From Paracoccus benzoatiresistens (GTDB taxonomy: Bacteria > Pseudomonadota > Alphaproteobacteria > Rhodobacterales > Rhodobacteraceae), in NCBI RefSeq assembly GCF_026913015.1, contig NZ_JAPTYD010000012.1:19383-83382 (forward strand): a stretch of 64,000 bases of DNA, written 5' to 3'. The translations under genes and the position numbers were made by a program. Positions 28,199 through 38,859 of the stretch are shown piece after piece. Every line of letters starts with the position of its first letter. Position 1 is the stretch's first letter. The notes below the pieces were generated by a model, which did not search any database, was not told the DNA's origin, and was given only the letters and a program-made list of their open reading frames with translations.

Positions 28199-28870
28199 TC
28201 AGTATTTCCGCTGCCTGATACGCCAGATCAGGGCCACTGTCATCCCTGCCCAGGTCGCCGCGATCAGGAACCACTGGACGGCATAGGACAGGTGGTTGTT
28301 GGGTATGCCCTCGACCGCGACGGGGATCGGCGCGATCCCTTGGGCATTGCCCTCGACGAAGCTGGCGACGACCAGCACGGGTTCGGTATCCAGCGCCTCG
28401 GCCATGGCGGGCACGTCGCGGGCGAACCAGATGTTTTCGTCCAGGTTGGGTTCGGGCGTGGCGCTGCCCTTTTCATCGGGCCAATGCAGGTTGCCGCGCA
28501 CCACCAGCCGCGTGGGACCGCGTTCGACGTGGCGCAAGTCCTGCGGCACGAAGCCCCGGTCCAGCAGGATCGCGCGCCCGTCGTCGGTGATGAAGCGCGA
28601 GACCACCTGATAGCCGCCGCCCTGTTCGCGGGTGTGGGACAGGACGTCGATCTCGGCCCCCGTGGTGGTCCCGCTGACCGTCACCGGCAGGTACTTCATC
28701 GACGGATCAATCTTGGCCGGCAAGGGCACGGGATCGGCGTCGATGCCGGTCTCGATCCGGGCGATCATGTCCTCCTTCCACTCCATCCGGCGCAATTGCC
28801 ACAGGCCAAGCTGGATCAGGATCGCGCAGCCGACGATGCCGAGGATCAGGGGAAACAGGATGCGGCGCAT
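28199..28870 (-). CDS. SURF1/Shy1 family cytochrome oxidase assembly protein
   Basis: A 223-residue inner-membrane protein with one helix at each end (about 4-24 and 198-216) and a periplasmic middle. SURF1 helps insert heme a into subunit I of aa3 oxidase. GLWQLRRMEWKEDMI and RGFVPQDLR are family landmarks, as is the closing PNNHLSYAVQWF. It follows ctaE on the same strand but after a strong terminator, so it may have its own promoter or depend on read-through. Confidence 0.93.
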   Translation of the reverse strand: MRRILFPLILGIVGCAILIQLGLWQLRRMEWKEDMIARIETGIDADPVPLPAKIDPSMKYLPVTVSGTTTGAEIDVLSHTREQGGGYQVVSRFITDDGRAILLDRGFVPQDLRHVERGPTRLVVRGNLHWPDEKGSATPEPNLDENIWFARDVPAMAEALDTEPVLVVASFVEGNAQGIAPIPVAVEGIPNNHLSYAVQWFLIAATWAGMTVALIWRIRQRKY

Positions 28871-28890
28871 GAGGATGAAGCCCGTCGCAA

Positions 28891-28920
28891 AGAAAAACGC
28901 GCGGGTCGGGTCCCGCGCGT
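28891..28920 (-). terminator. Rho-independent terminator after ctaE
   Basis: On the minus strand ACGCGCGGG (28920-28912) pairs with CCCGCGCGT (28905-28897) over a 6-base loop and runs into TTTTTCTTT. It divides the oxidase operon from SURF1-thrC. Confidence 0.9.
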
Positions 28921-28942
28921 CGCATTTCGGCAGAAAAGGGGA

Positions 28943-29773
28943 TCAGCTGCCCCAGACATAGACCACGGCGAACAGGAACAGCCAGACCACATCGACGAAG
29001 TGCCAGTACCAGGCGGCGGCCTCGAATCCGACATGCTTGTCCTGGCTCATCTGGCCGTTCAGCAGGCGCAGCAGGCAGACCGCCAGGAAGATCGTCCCGA
29101 CGATGACATGGAAGCCGTGGAAGCCCGTCGCCAGGTAGAAGGCGCCGGCATAGGCGGTCTCGGACAGGCCGAACTGCGCGTGGCTGTATTCGTAGGCCTG
29201 CAGGATCGAGAAGACGACGCCCAGGATCACCGCCACGATCAGCCCGTTGATCGTGGTCTTGCGGTCGTTGTCATGGACCAGCGCATGGTGCGCCCAGGTG
29301 ACGGCCACGCCGGACAGCAGCAGGATCAGCGTGTTGATGAACGGCAGGTGCCAGGGGTCGAAGGTCACGATCCCCTCGGGCGGCCAGACGCCGTCCTTGA
29401 TCGGGCTTTCCGGCCCCATCGGATACATGGCCTGCTTGATGAAGTTCCAGAACCAGGCGACGAAGAACATCACCTCGGAGATGATGAACAGGATGAAGCC
29501 GTATTGCAGGCCGATCCGCACCACGGGGGTATGGTCGCCCGCCTGGCTTTCGCGGACCACGTCGGCCCACCAGCTGTACATCACGTACAGCACACCGACA
29601 AAGCCGATCAGGAACAGCCAGGGGCCACTGGCCGGGATGCCCAGCAGGTGAACCTCGCCCGCGTGCATCCAGCCTACCGCGCCATACAGCATCAGGAAGG
29701 CGGCGATGGCGGAAACGAAGGGCCAGATCGACGGCGGAAGGATATGGTAATCGTGGTTCTTTGCGTGCGCCAT
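28943..29773 (-). CDS. ctaE: Cytochrome c oxidase subunit III (aa3)
   Basis: A 276-residue inner-membrane subunit with seven predicted helices that stabilises the aa3 oxidase and its oxygen path. [18 protein letters not shown], the [15 protein letters not shown] stretch and [16 protein letters not shown] are standard subunit III landmarks. The C-terminus [22 protein letters not shown] is the family end. It is the last gene before the terminator in ctaC-ctaB-orf-ctaG-ctaE. Subunit I (ctaD) is not in the window. Confidence 0.97.
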   Translation of the reverse strand: MAHAKNHDYHILPPSIWPFVSAIAAFLMLYGAVGWMHAGEVHLLGIPASGPWLFLIGFVGVLYVMYSWWADVVRESQAGDHTPVVRIGLQYGFILFIISEVMFFVAWFWNFIKQAMYPMGPESPIKDGVWPPEGIVTFDPWHLPFINTLILLLSGVAVTWAHHALVHDNDRKTTINGLIVAVILGVVFSILQAYEYSHAQFGLSETAYAGAFYLATGFHGFHVIVGTIFLAVCLLRLLNGQMSQDKHVGFEAAAWYWHFVDVVWLFLFAVVYVWGS

Positions 29774-29802
29774 GAGCTGTCCCCGTCGGCTCCTTGAGGT
29801 AT

Positions 29803-30378
29803 TCAGTTGACGTTATCAGCCGGACGGGCGTCAAGCGACGCCTGCTTCGGCTCTGTACGGTGGAAGGTGTAGGACAGGGTGATGTCCCTGACCCAGCTTG
29901 CATCGCGGTCGCCCGTCAGTTCGGGATCGACAAAGAAGCTGACCGGCATCTCGATCCGCTCGCCGGGCTGCAAGGTCTGCTCGGTGAAGCAGAAGCACTC
30001 GATCTTGCTGAAGTAATAGCCCGCCACTTCCGGCGCGACGTTGTAGCTGGCGGTGCCGGTGATGGGCACGTCGGAATTGTTGATCGCCTCGTAGAAGGCC
30101 AGCCCGTTCTCGCCGATCTTCAGTTCCATCGAGGTCTGCATCGGCCGGAACGTCCATTCGAGGTTCGGGTCCACATTGGCATCAAAGCGGACGCGGATCA
30201 CCTCGTCGAGAACCTGGTCCGAGCCGGACTGCGCCACCTGGGTCGTTCCGCCATAACCCGTCACGCGACAGAACCAGTCGTAGAAGGGCACGGCCGCCCA
30301 GGCCAGGGCGCCCATGGTCAGGACGACAGCCACCAGGGCGGTGACGGTCTTCGTTTCAGGCGACATCCGGCGGCTCAT
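29803..30378 (-). CDS. ctaG: Cytochrome c oxidase assembly protein CtaG (Cox11 type)
   Basis: A 191-residue protein with one N-terminal helix (about 9-31) and a periplasmic copper domain that supplies CuB to subunit I. The copper motif CFCF lies in [30 protein letters not shown] after the helix is also conserved, with the usual Cys. ATG 30378 overlaps the small upstream gene by ATGA; a longer in-frame extension is Arg/Gly-rich and rejected. Confidence 0.95.
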   Translation of the reverse strand: MSRRMSPETKTVTALVAVVLTMGALAWAAVPFYDWFCRVTGYGGTTQVAQSGSDQVLDEVIRVRFDANVDPNLEWTFRPMQTSMELKIGENGLAFYEAINNSDVPITGTASYNVAPEVAGYYFSKIECFCFTEQTLQPGERIEMPVSFFVDPELTGDRDASWVRDITLSYTFHRTEPKQASLDARPADNVN

Positions 30379-30581
30379 CGGGCATCCTCGGGCTCGGGCT
30401 GCTCGGGCGGCAGGGCCGAGACGCGGGGCTGGTGGTCGAAGGCCTCCATCATGTCGCCCTGCTGGACCTTGACGACCGTCAGGGCGAAGACCAGCGCGAC
30501 AAAGGCGACCAGGACGATGCCCAGGCCGACATTGCGCGACCGGCGGCGGCGATGGATTTCGTGCTCGGCGTTCAGCGGCAT
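30375..30581 (-). CDS. Small single-helix protein of the cytochrome oxidase operon (68 aa)
   Basis: A short protein with a basic N-terminus ([12 protein letters not shown]), one membrane helix (about 18-37, [20 protein letters not shown]) and an acidic/proline C-terminus. It overlaps ctaB by one base (TGATG) and ctaG by four, so it is locked into the operon. The position matches a small ORF between ctaB and ctaG in Paracoccus cta operons. A role in oxidase assembly is inferred from context only. Confidence 0.82.
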   Translation of the reverse strand: MPLNAEHEIHRRRRSRNVGLGIVLVAFVALVFALTVVKVQQGDMMEAFDHQPRVSALPPEQPEPEDAR

Positions 30582-31498
30582 CACCACGCCCCCACCCAGT
30601 TCTGCACCAGAAGCGCAACGAAATGCAGGAACAGATAGTTCAGCGACAGCTTGAAGACGCGCTTTTCCACCGCATAGCCGTCGGCGACCGCCGCATCCTC
30701 GTCCCGGCGCAGGATCCGCCACCCGCCGTGGATGAACAGCGCGTTCAGGATGACCGAGGCCCCCAGGTAGATCGGCCCGCCGACCGAAGTCAGCCCCAGC
30801 CAGATCGCGAAGGGCGCCAGCACCAGCGTATAGGCGAAGATGTGGCGCCGCGTCACCGGGCGGCCATGGGTGACCGTCAGCATCGGCACCTTGGCGTTGT
30901 GATAGTCCGACTTCATGAACAGCGCGAGCGCCCAGAAATGCGGCGGCGTCCAGAAGAAGATCAGCGCGAACATCAGCAACGATTCGATGCTGATCCCGCC
31001 CGTGGCGCAGGCCCAGCCGATCATCGGCGGAAAGGCCCCGGCCGCGCCACCGATGACGATGTTCTGCGGCGTCGAGCGCTTCAGCCAGACCGTGTAGACC
31101 ACGGCATAGAAGAAGATCGTGAAGGCCAGGAAAGCTGCGGCAAACCAGTTCGCCGCCAGCCCCAGCATCATCACCGAAAAGCCCGCAAGGATCAGGCCAA
31201 GCGCCAGGGCGGCATTGCCGTCCACCCTGCCCGCCGGGATCGGGCGGTTCTGCGTGCGCTGCATCACCGCGTCGATGTCGGCGTCATACCACATGTTCAG
31301 CGCGCCCGAGGCGCCGCCGCCAAGCGCGATGAACAGGACCGAGCAGAAGGCGATGAAGGGATGGACATCGACCGGCGCGACCCAAAGGCCCACGAAAGCC
31401 GTGAACACGACCAGCGACATCACGCGCGGCTTCAGCAACGCGATGAAATCGCGGAACTCGGCCTCGGGGGCGCCTTCATATGCGTTGATGTCGCTCAT
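30581..31498 (-). CDS. ctaB: Protoheme IX farnesyltransferase (heme O synthase)
   Basis: A 305-residue UbiA-family membrane enzyme with about nine helices that adds farnesyl to heme b to give heme O, the precursor of heme a. The Asp-rich motif NMWYDADID and the adjoining [12 protein letters not shown] bind the diphosphate, and the second motif lies in [18 protein letters not shown]. It lies 45 bases after ctaC and is coupled to the small gene after it. Confidence 0.97.
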   Translation of the reverse strand: MSDINAYEGAPEAEFRDFIALLKPRVMSLVVFTAFVGLWVAPVDVHPFIAFCSVLFIALGGGASGALNMWYDADIDAVMQRTQNRPIPAGRVDGNAALALGLILAGFSVMMLGLAANWFAAAFLAFTIFFYAVVYTVWLKRSTPQNIVIGGAAGAFPPMIGWACATGGISIESLLMFALIFFWTPPHFWALALFMKSDYHNAKVPMLTVTHGRPVTRRHIFAYTLVLAPFAIWLGLTSVGGPIYLGASVILNALFIHGGWRILRRDEDAAVADGYAVEKRVFKLSLNYLFLHFVALLVQNWVGAW

Positions 31499-31542
31499 AC
31501 CGTCTTCGGATTACCTGGCTTTGTCGCTGGTCCGGCCGACGG

Positions 31543-32445
31543 TCAGTCGGCCTTGGCCACCTGCACGTCGGTCGCAGCCGAAGCTGCGGCGGTTTCGGCC
31601 TCGCCCGCCGGGGTGCCGCCCTGTTCGGCGACCCACTGGGCATAGACCTCGGGGCTGACCGCCTTCACGACGATCGGCATATAGGCATGGTTGATGCCGC
31701 ACAGTTCGCTGCACTGGCCGAAATAGATGCCTTCCTGTTCCACGTTGAACCAGGCCTGCGCGATACGGCCCGGAACGGCGTCCTGCTTCACGGCGAAGGC
31801 GGGGATGGTCCAGCTGTGGATCACGTCGTTGGCCGTCACCTGCAACAGCACGGTCTGGCCCACGGGCACGACCACGGCCGTGTCGGTGGCCAGCAGATAC
31901 TCGTCCTCGGAATAGCCGTAATTCGCCAGTTCTTCCTTGGCCAGCATGATCGAATCGAAGCTGATGCCGCTTTCCGGGTACTCGTAGGACCAGTACCACT
32001 GGTTGCCGATGGCCTTGATGACCACGTCGGGATCGGCGGGCATCTCCTGGCTGCGGAACAGCGCGGGCAGAGAGAAGGCGCCGATCACCACAAGGATCAG
32101 CACGGGCACCAGCGTCCAGCCGATTTCCAGCGGCGTGTTGTGCGTGAACTTGGCCGGAACCGGGTTCGAGCGGCTGTTGTAGCGCAGGATGACGGCCAGC
32201 AGCAGCAGGCAGACGAAGATCGTGATCACGGTGATGATGATCAGCACGAAATGGTCCAGCCATTGCTGGTCGCGCGCCAGTTCCGTCGCGGCAGGCTGGA
32301 AGTTCACGCCCCTCGGCTCGGGCTTGCCGATCGTGGGAAGCTCGCCCAGAACGTCCTGCGCCAAGGCAGAGCTGGCTATCATTCCCGCTGTCGCAAGCCC
32401 GGAAGCTGCCGCGACCCCACGGCGAATCATCGCTATTGCCATCAT
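31543..32445 (-). CDS. ctaC: Cytochrome c oxidase subunit II precursor
   Basis: A 300-residue CuA-bearing subunit. A signal peptide ends near ALAQ (30), two helices follow (about 66-88 and 107-130), and the periplasmic cupredoxin domain holds the CuA ligands His210, Cys245, Glu247, Cys249, His253 and Met256 in [20 protein letters not shown] at 150-157 is the electron-entry region. The start MMAIA and the whole sequence strongly resemble Paracoccus CtaC. It is first in the operon and divergent from tldD. Confidence 0.97.
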   Translation of the reverse strand: MMAIAMIRRGVAAASGLATAGMIASSALAQDVLGELPTIGKPEPRGVNFQPAATELARDQQWLDHFVLIIITVITIFVCLLLLAVILRYNSRSNPVPAKFTHNTPLEIGWTLVPVLILVVIGAFSLPALFRSQEMPADPDVVIKAIGNQWYWSYEYPESGISFDSIMLAKEELANYGYSEDEYLLATDTAVVVPVGQTVLLQVTANDVIHSWTIPAFAVKQDAVPGRIAQAWFNVEQEGIYFGQCSELCGINHAYMPIVVKAVSPEVYAQWVAEQGGTPAGEAETAAASAATDVQVAKAD

Positions 32446-32639
32446 TCCATCCCGTTATCCTGACGCGGCCGCGCGACCGCAGGCGCCCGAAGGCGGCCCT
32501 TTTCCTTTAACAATCCCCGTTCTATGACCATATCTCGACCCCACGGGCAAGTGATACATAAGCCTGCCTGCGCAAAATCCCGGCATTGCGCCCGCTGCGG
32601 CCCTTGCTCGTGCCCCTGCCAGAAAGACGACAAATCGCC

Positions 32640-34061
<1,422 letters not shown>

Positions 34062-34068
34062 GGCGCCG

Positions 34069-34084
34069 GTAACCAGTTGTTAAC
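34069..34084 (+). promoter_or_regulatory. CtrA-box-like site upstream of dprA
   Basis: GTAA (34069-34072), seven bases, then TTAAC (34080-34084) match the CtrA consensus TTAA-N7-TTAA with one mismatch. The site ends 42 bases before the dprA ATG, a distance that fits an activator at about -35. Confidence 0.5.
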
Positions 34085-34126
34085 GCCTTCCCGGTAATGC
34101 TGATTCCAGGATGAGGCGGAGGCAGC

Positions 34127-35257
34127 ATGGATACCGGGCATCTTCCTTTCGACAGACCCAGAAGCTCCACGACGGTCAAGGACGACGACCTGTCCGTCCT
34201 TCGCCTCATCCGCTCTCGCAGGGTGGGACCGGCCACCTACCACCGGCTGGTGGCCGAACACGGCAGCGCAGCTGCGGCGCTTGAGGCCCTGCCAGCCATC
34301 GCGGCGGCGGCGGGCATCACCGGTTACGAGGCATGCCCGGAAGGCGTCGCCGCGGCCGAACTGGCGGCGGGACGCAAGGCCGGTGCCCGGCTGATCCGCT
34401 GCGATTCGCCGCTTTACCCGGCGGCGCTGCGCGACATCGACGGCGCGCCGCCGATCCTGTGGGTCCGGGGCGACCCGGCCTGGCTGTCACGGAACCCGGT
34501 CGCGGTGATCGGGGCGCGCAACGCATCCTCGCTTGGCCTGCGCATGGCGCGCGGCATGGCGGCGGGCCTGGGCGAGGCTGGGCATACCGTTGTCGCGGGC
34601 CTCGCGCGCGGCATCGACACCGCCGCCCATAACGCTGCCCTGCCCACGGGCACCATCGCCGTGATGGCGGGCGGGGTCGATGTGATCTATCCCGCCGAAA
34701 ATGTCGTCCTGGCCGCGCAGATCGCGGAACAAGGCGCGCTGGTATCGGAACAGCCGCCGGGGACCGAACCGCAGGCCCGGCATTTCCCCACCCGCAACCG
34801 CATCGTGTCGGGCCTGTCCTTGGCCGTCGTGGTGATCGAGGCCGCGCATCGGTCGGGCACCCTGATCACCGCCAGGAACGCGCTGGACCAGGGACGAGAG
34901 GTGATGGCCGTGCCGGGCCACCCCATGGATGCGCGCGCCTCGGGCTGCAACCAGCTGATCCGCGACGGCGCCGTGCTGGTGCGCAACTCGGCCGATGTCT
35001 GCGCGGCGCTCGGGCGCGAGCCTGAACCTGCGGGGACGGCCTGCCCTGCGCCCGCGCCCGCCCCGCGCGCCGAGCCCGTCGATGCGGGGCAGATCGAGGC
35101 GCGGATCCTGTCGCGGCTCAGCCCCTCGCCCTCGGATGAAAACGACGTGATCCGCGACCTGGGGCTGCCGGCGGCGGCGGCCAGCGCGGCGATCCTGTCG
35201 CTGGAATTGCAGGGCCGGCTGCTGCGCGTGCCGGGTGGCCGGCTGGCGCTTGGCTGA
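34127..35257 (+). CDS. dprA: DNA-processing protein DprA (Smf)
   Basis: A 376-residue cytoplasmic protein that loads RecA on incoming single-stranded DNA. The Rossmann-like core includes PVAVIGARNASSLGLRMARGMAAGLGEAGHTVVAGLARGIDTAAH and FPTRNRIVSGLS. A C-terminal winged-helix domain (about 320-376) follows an Ala/Pro linker. In Rhodobacter capsulatus the homologue is needed to receive gene-transfer-agent DNA and is under CtrA control, which fits the upstream site. GGAGG precedes the ATG. Confidence 0.95.
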   Translation: MDTGHLPFDRPRSSTTVKDDDLSVLRLIRSRRVGPATYHRLVAEHGSAAAALEALPAIAAAAGITGYEACPEGVAAAELAAGRKAGARLIRCDSPLYPAALRDIDGAPPILWVRGDPAWLSRNPVAVIGARNASSLGLRMARGMAAGLGEAGHTVVAGLARGIDTAAHNAALPTGTIAVMAGGVDVIYPAENVVLAAQIAEQGALVSEQPPGTEPQARHFPTRNRIVSGLSLAVVVIEAAHRSGTLITARNALDQGREVMAVPGHPMDARASGCNQLIRDGAVLVRNSADVCAALGREPEPAGTACPAPAPAPRAEPVDAGQIEARILSRLSPSPSDENDVIRDLGLPAAAASAAILSLELQGRLLRVPGGRLALG

Positions 35258-35265
35258 TGAGCCCG

Positions 35266-35294
35266 GTTGACACTGGCAGGGACCGCACCCATGT
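35266..35294 (+). promoter_or_regulatory. Candidate topA promoter
   Basis: TTGACA (35266-35271), 17-base spacer, CATGTT (35289-35294). The -35 is perfect and the -10 is weak, a common pattern in Rhodobacterales. It lies 33 bases before the topA ATG. Confidence 0.5.
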
Positions 35295-35327
35295 TGCCGC
35301 CCCATCGCAAGGTCCCCTGAGGTAAGA

Positions 35328-38003
35328 ATGCCCGTCGTCGTCGTGGAATCCCCGGCCAAGGCCAAGACCATCGAGAAATACCTTGGCGGCGACTATCGCG
35401 TGCTGGCCTCTTTCGGCCATGTCCGCGACCTGCCCCCCAAGGACGGCAGCGTCGATCCCGATGCCGACTTCGCCATGAAATGGGAGGTCGCGGCCGACAG
35501 CAGGAAGCACATCAAGGCGATTAAGGACGCCCTGAAGGACGACCAGACCCTGATCCTGGCGACCGACCCTGACCGAGAGGGCGAGGCGATTTCCTGGCAT
35601 CTGCTGGAGGCGCTGTCCCCCGCCCTGAAGAAGGGCGCGGCTGTCAACCGCGTCACCTTCAACGCGATCACGAAGACCGCCGTGACCGAGGCGATGGCCA
35701 GGCCCCGCCAGATCGACCAGCCGCTGGTCGATGCCTATCTGGCGCGGCGCGCGCTGGATTACCTGGTGGGCTTCAACCTGTCGCCGGTCCTGTGGCGCAA
35801 GCTGCCGGGCGCGAAATCGGCGGGCCGGGTGCAGTCCGTCTGCCTGCGCCTGATCGTGGACCGCGAAATGGAGATCGAGGCCTTCAAGGCCCGCGAATAC
35901 TGGTCCGTCCATGCGCGGCTGGCCACCCCGGGGGGCGCGGAATACGACGCGCAACTGGTGTCCCTGGCCGGATCGAAGCTGGACCGCTTCGACCTGGCGA
36001 CGGCGGAAAAGGCCGCGATGGCCGTCAGCGCGGTCGCCAGCCGCGAGTTGCGCGTGACCAGCGTCGCGGCCAAGCCCGCGACCCGCAATCCCTGGCCGCC
36101 CTTCATGACCTCGACGCTCCAGCAGGAAGCCAGCCGCAAGATGGGCATGGGCGCGAAGGCCTGCATGTCCGCGGCGCAGCGCCTGTATGAGGCGGGGCTC
36201 ATCACCTATATGCGGACCGACGGCATCGACATGGCGCCCGAGGCGGTCCATGCCGCCCGCGATGCGATCAAGGCCAAGTTCGGCGACAAATACGTCCCCT
36301 CCAGCCCGCGCATGTACAAGAACAAGGCCAAGAACGCCCAGGAAGCGCACGAATGTATCCGCCCGACCGACATGATGCTGTCGCCCGACAAGCTGAAGGT
36401 CACGGCGGACGATCAGCGCAGGCTTTACGACCTGATCTGGAAGCGCACCATCGCCAGCCAGATGGAAGCCGCGCGCATGGAGCGCACCACGGTCGAGATC
36501 GCCAGCCCCGACAACCAGGTCGGCCTGCGCGCCACCGGCCAGGTGATCCTGTTCGATGGCTTCCTGCGCGTCTATGACCAGGGCCGCGACGATGACGATG
36601 GCGAAGACAGCGCCCGCCTGCCCGCCATCCAGCAGGGCGAGGCGGCCAAGCTGGTCGGCAAGGCCTTCGAGGCCGAGTTCGCCAAGGCCCGCGAAAAGGA
36701 CGACCCGGTCCCGGCCGCCCCCGCAGGCCAGCGCGCCGCGCCGGGCTTGCTGCTGAACGACACGGCCGCCGTCGCTGCCCGCCAGCATTTCACCCAGCCA
36801 CCCCCCCGCTATACCGAGGCCACCCTGGTCAAGCGGATGGAGGAACTGGGCATCGGGCGACCCTCGACTTATGCCAGCATCGTTACGACCATCCAGGACC
36901 GCGACTATGTCCGCAAGGACAAGAACCGCCTGATCCCGGAGGACAAGGGCCGGCTGGTCACGATCTTCCTGACCAAGTACTTCCCGCGCTATGTCAGCTA
37001 TGACTTCACGGCGGACCTGGAAAACGAACTGGACGAGATCAGCGCGGGCGACCTGCTGTGGCGCGAGGTGCTTGGCCGGTTCTGGAAGGATTTCTCCAAG
37101 GCGCTGGAAGGCACGTCCGAACTGCGCATCACCGAGGTTCTGGACGCGATCGACGAGGCGCTTGCTCCGCATCTTTACCCTCCGCGCGCAGACGGGGGCG
37201 ATCCGCGCGAATGCCCGCTTTGCGGCAAGGGCCGGCTGAACCTCAAGACCGCGCGCTCGGGCGGGGCCTTCATCGGTTGTTCCAACTATCCCGAATGCCG
37301 CTATACGCGCCCGATCTCGACCCCCGATGGCGAGGAGGCCGTGGGGGACCGCATCTTGGGCGAGGACAACGGCGAGCCGATCAGCCTGAAGACCGGGCGC
37401 TTCGGCCCCTATGTCCAGCGGGGCGAGGCTTCCGAGGACAACCCGAAGCCCGCCCGCGCCTCGATCCCGAAGGGATGGAACCCGGCGACGCTGGATCTGG
37501 ACCGCGCTGTGCAACTGCTGTCGCTGCCGCGCCCCGTCGGCAACCACCCCGAGGATGGCGAACTGATCGAAGCCGGGATCGGCCGCTTCGGCCCCTATGT
37601 GAAGCACGGGTCGAAATACGCGAACCTGCCCGAGGTGGACGAGGTCTTCACCATCGGCATGAACCGCGCGGTCGAGGTGCTGGCCGCCAAGCAGACCCGC
37701 GGCCGGGCGGCAGCCGCGGCGCCCCTGCGCGAATTGGGAAACCACCCCGACGGCGGGGCGATCCAGGTGATGAATGGCCGCTATGGTCCTTATGTGAAAT
37801 GGGAAAAGGTGAACGCCACCCTGCCCCGCGATGTCACGCCCGAGGATCTGACGGTCGAGCAGGCGCTTGAACTGATCGCCGCCAAGGCCGGCAAGTCGCC
37901 CGCCAAGAAGAAGGCGGCACCCAAGGCCAAGGCCGTGGCAAAGAAGCCTGCGGCCAAGAAGGCGCCCGCCAGGAAGGCGACACGGAAAGCGGCCGAGGGT
38001 TAG
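35328..38003 (+). CDS. topA: DNA topoisomerase I
   Basis: An 891-residue type IA topoisomerase that relaxes negative supercoils. The Toprim domain starts VVVESPAKAKTIEKYLG with DPDREGEAI. The catalytic tyrosine is Tyr294 in GLITYMRTDG. One zinc ribbon CPLCGKGRLNLKTARSGG ... CSNYPEC and three C-terminal repeat modules (GRFGPYVQ / GRFGPYVK / GRYGPYVK) follow. The end is a Lys/Ala DNA-binding tail (about 850-891). The stop overlaps that of the convergent dehydrogenase gene. Confidence 0.98.
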   Translation: MPVVVVESPAKAKTIEKYLGGDYRVLASFGHVRDLPPKDGSVDPDADFAMKWEVAADSRKHIKAIKDALKDDQTLILATDPDREGEAISWHLLEALSPALKKGAAVNRVTFNAITKTAVTEAMARPRQIDQPLVDAYLARRALDYLVGFNLSPVLWRKLPGAKSAGRVQSVCLRLIVDREMEIEAFKAREYWSVHARLATPGGAEYDAQLVSLAGSKLDRFDLATAEKAAMAVSAVASRELRVTSVAAKPATRNPWPPFMTSTLQQEASRKMGMGAKACMSAAQRLYEAGLITYMRTDGIDMAPEAVHAARDAIKAKFGDKYVPSSPRMYKNKAKNAQEAHECIRPTDMMLSPDKLKVTADDQRRLYDLIWKRTIASQMEAARMERTTVEIASPDNQVGLRATGQVILFDGFLRVYDQGRDDDDGEDSARLPAIQQGEAAKLVGKAFEAEFAKAREKDDPVPAAPAGQRAAPGLLLNDTAAVAARQHFTQPPPRYTEATLVKRMEELGIGRPSTYASIVTTIQDRDYVRKDKNRLIPEDKGRLVTIFLTKYFPRYVSYDFTADLENELDEISAGDLLWREVLGRFWKDFSKALEGTSELRITEVLDAIDEALAPHLYPPRADGGDPRECPLCGKGRLNLKTARSGGAFIGCSNYPECRYTRPISTPDGEEAVGDRILGEDNGEPISLKTGRFGPYVQRGEASEDNPKPARASIPKGWNPATLDLDRAVQLLSLPRPVGNHPEDGELIEAGIGRFGPYVKHGSKYANLPEVDEVFTIGMNRAVEVLAAKQTRGRAAAAAPLRELGNHPDGGAIQVMNGRYGPYVKWEKVNATLPRDVTPEDLTVEQALELIAAKAGKSPAKKKAAPKAKAVAKKPAAKKAPARKATRKAAEG

Positions 38004-38716
38004 TTCCCCGCCGCAAGCCCCGCCGCCTCTGCCAGGAAACGCGCGCGGACGGGCGCCGCATGGGGATTGGCTCGCAGGATCGTCGCCAGCAGTTCGGGGG
38101 AATCGTCCTGCACCAGCGCGGCGGCCTCGACCAGCTTTTGAAAGCTGCGCGTCGCCATCAGCTGCGGCAGCGGACCAAGCCGCGTCAGGCTGCGCGCGAT
38201 CAGATGCGTCAGGCCCTGGACCACCGCCATGTCGCGGTCGTGCTGGTCGGGGGTCGTCTCGATGACCTCCAGGCCCTGCCCTCGCAGGAAAGCCGCCAGA
38301 CGCCGGTGCCCCTTGCCACGCAGCGGGCACCAGGCGATGCGATGGCCTGCAAGCCCGCCGGCTGCGCTGGCCGGGCCGAACAGCGGATGGCTGGCAATGA
38401 TCTCGACGTGATCGGGCAGGATCTGCAGCATCAGCCGCGCCGGGTGCAGCTTCACCGAGGCCACGTCGATTACCGTGGCGCCCGGCCGCAGATGCGGGGC
38501 GATGGCGTGCAGCACCCCTTCAAGCTGCGGGAGCGGCACCGCGAGGACGACGACATCCGCCCGCGCCGCCTGCGTCGGATCGACCTGCGGCAGGTCGTTC
38601 GATCTGACCCGCGGATCGCAGACCGACAGGGCAAGATGCGGGCGCAGGTGCCGCGCGATCAGTTGGCCGAAGGCGCCAAAGCCGATGATGGACAGGGTTT
38701 GGGGACGAACGGACAT
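38000..38716 (-). CDS. Prephenate (or arogenate) dehydrogenase family protein
   Basis: A 238-residue NAD(P)-dependent enzyme of the TyrA family for tyrosine synthesis. The Rossmann motif IIGFGAFGQLIARHL opens the protein, with ADVVVLAVPLPQLEGVLH and the active-site DVASVKLHPARLM, then ASHPLFGPASAAGGLAG. It is shorter than common TyrA and lacks chorismate mutase and ACT domains, so allosteric control may be absent. A 16-codon Tyr-containing ORF and hairpins lie upstream. The stop overlaps topA by four bases. Confidence 0.85.
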   Translation of the reverse strand: MSVRPQTLSIIGFGAFGQLIARHLRPHLALSVCDPRVRSNDLPQVDPTQAARADVVVLAVPLPQLEGVLHAIAPHLRPGATVIDVASVKLHPARLMLQILPDHVEIIASHPLFGPASAAGGLAGHRIAWCPLRGKGHRRLAAFLRGQGLEVIETTPDQHDRDMAVVQGLTHLIARSLTRLGPLPQLMATRSFQKLVEAAALVQDDSPELLATILRANPHAAPVRARFLAEAAGLAAGN

Positions 38717-38717
38717 G

Positions 38718-38738
38718 GGAGACCTTTGGAGCTTGCGC
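38718..38738 (-). promoter_or_regulatory. Hairpin covering the Shine-Dalgarno of the dehydrogenase gene
   Basis: On the minus strand CCTTGG, CGCAAGCT, CCAAAGG can fold with one bulged A. The AAAGG that serves as Shine-Dalgarno lies in the 3' arm, a few bases before the ATG at 38716. Masking of the ribosome site is inference; end positions are accurate to a few bases. Confidence 0.35.
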
Positions 38739-38760
38739 CAAGGTCGTTGTCATGTCGCCG

Positions 38761-38788
38761 TGTCAACCGCACCCCCGCGCGGTTGACA
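38761..38788 (-). promoter_or_regulatory. 10-bp inverted repeat between the leader ORF and the dehydrogenase gene
   Basis: TGTCAACCGC (38761-38770) and GCGGTTGACA (38779-38788) pair perfectly across eight bases. No T run follows on either strand. It can be an RNA stem in the leader or an operator; it also contains a TTGACA that could act as a -35 element. Confidence 0.55.
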
Positions 38789-38802
38789 TGCTGCTGCCCC
38801 CG

Positions 38803-38853
38803 CTATGTCAGCGGGCGATAATAGGTCGCAAAGGCAGCGTTGCGGGTTTTCAT
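38803..38853 (-). CDS. Candidate 16-residue leader peptide with Tyr-Tyr
   Basis: MKTRNAAFATYYRPLT starts at ATG 38853, with GAGGAAG upstream at good spacing. Consecutive TAT codons give Tyr11-Tyr12, and Phe8 precedes them. The last codons and stop form a hairpin CCCGCT-GACAT-AGCGGG, and codons 6-7 (GCTGCC) can pair with GGCAGC just after it. Position and content suggest a tyrosine-responsive attenuator for the dehydrogenase gene 87 bases downstream. It could also be chance, because the ORF is very short. Confidence 0.4.
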   Translation of the reverse strand: MKTRNAAFATYYRPLT

Positions 38854-38859
38854 GGCTTC

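Noticed and set aside
35118..38330. 1070-codon minus-strand frame opposite topA
   Set aside because: A shadow of topA; composition is His/Arg/Gly-rich without any recognisable domain.
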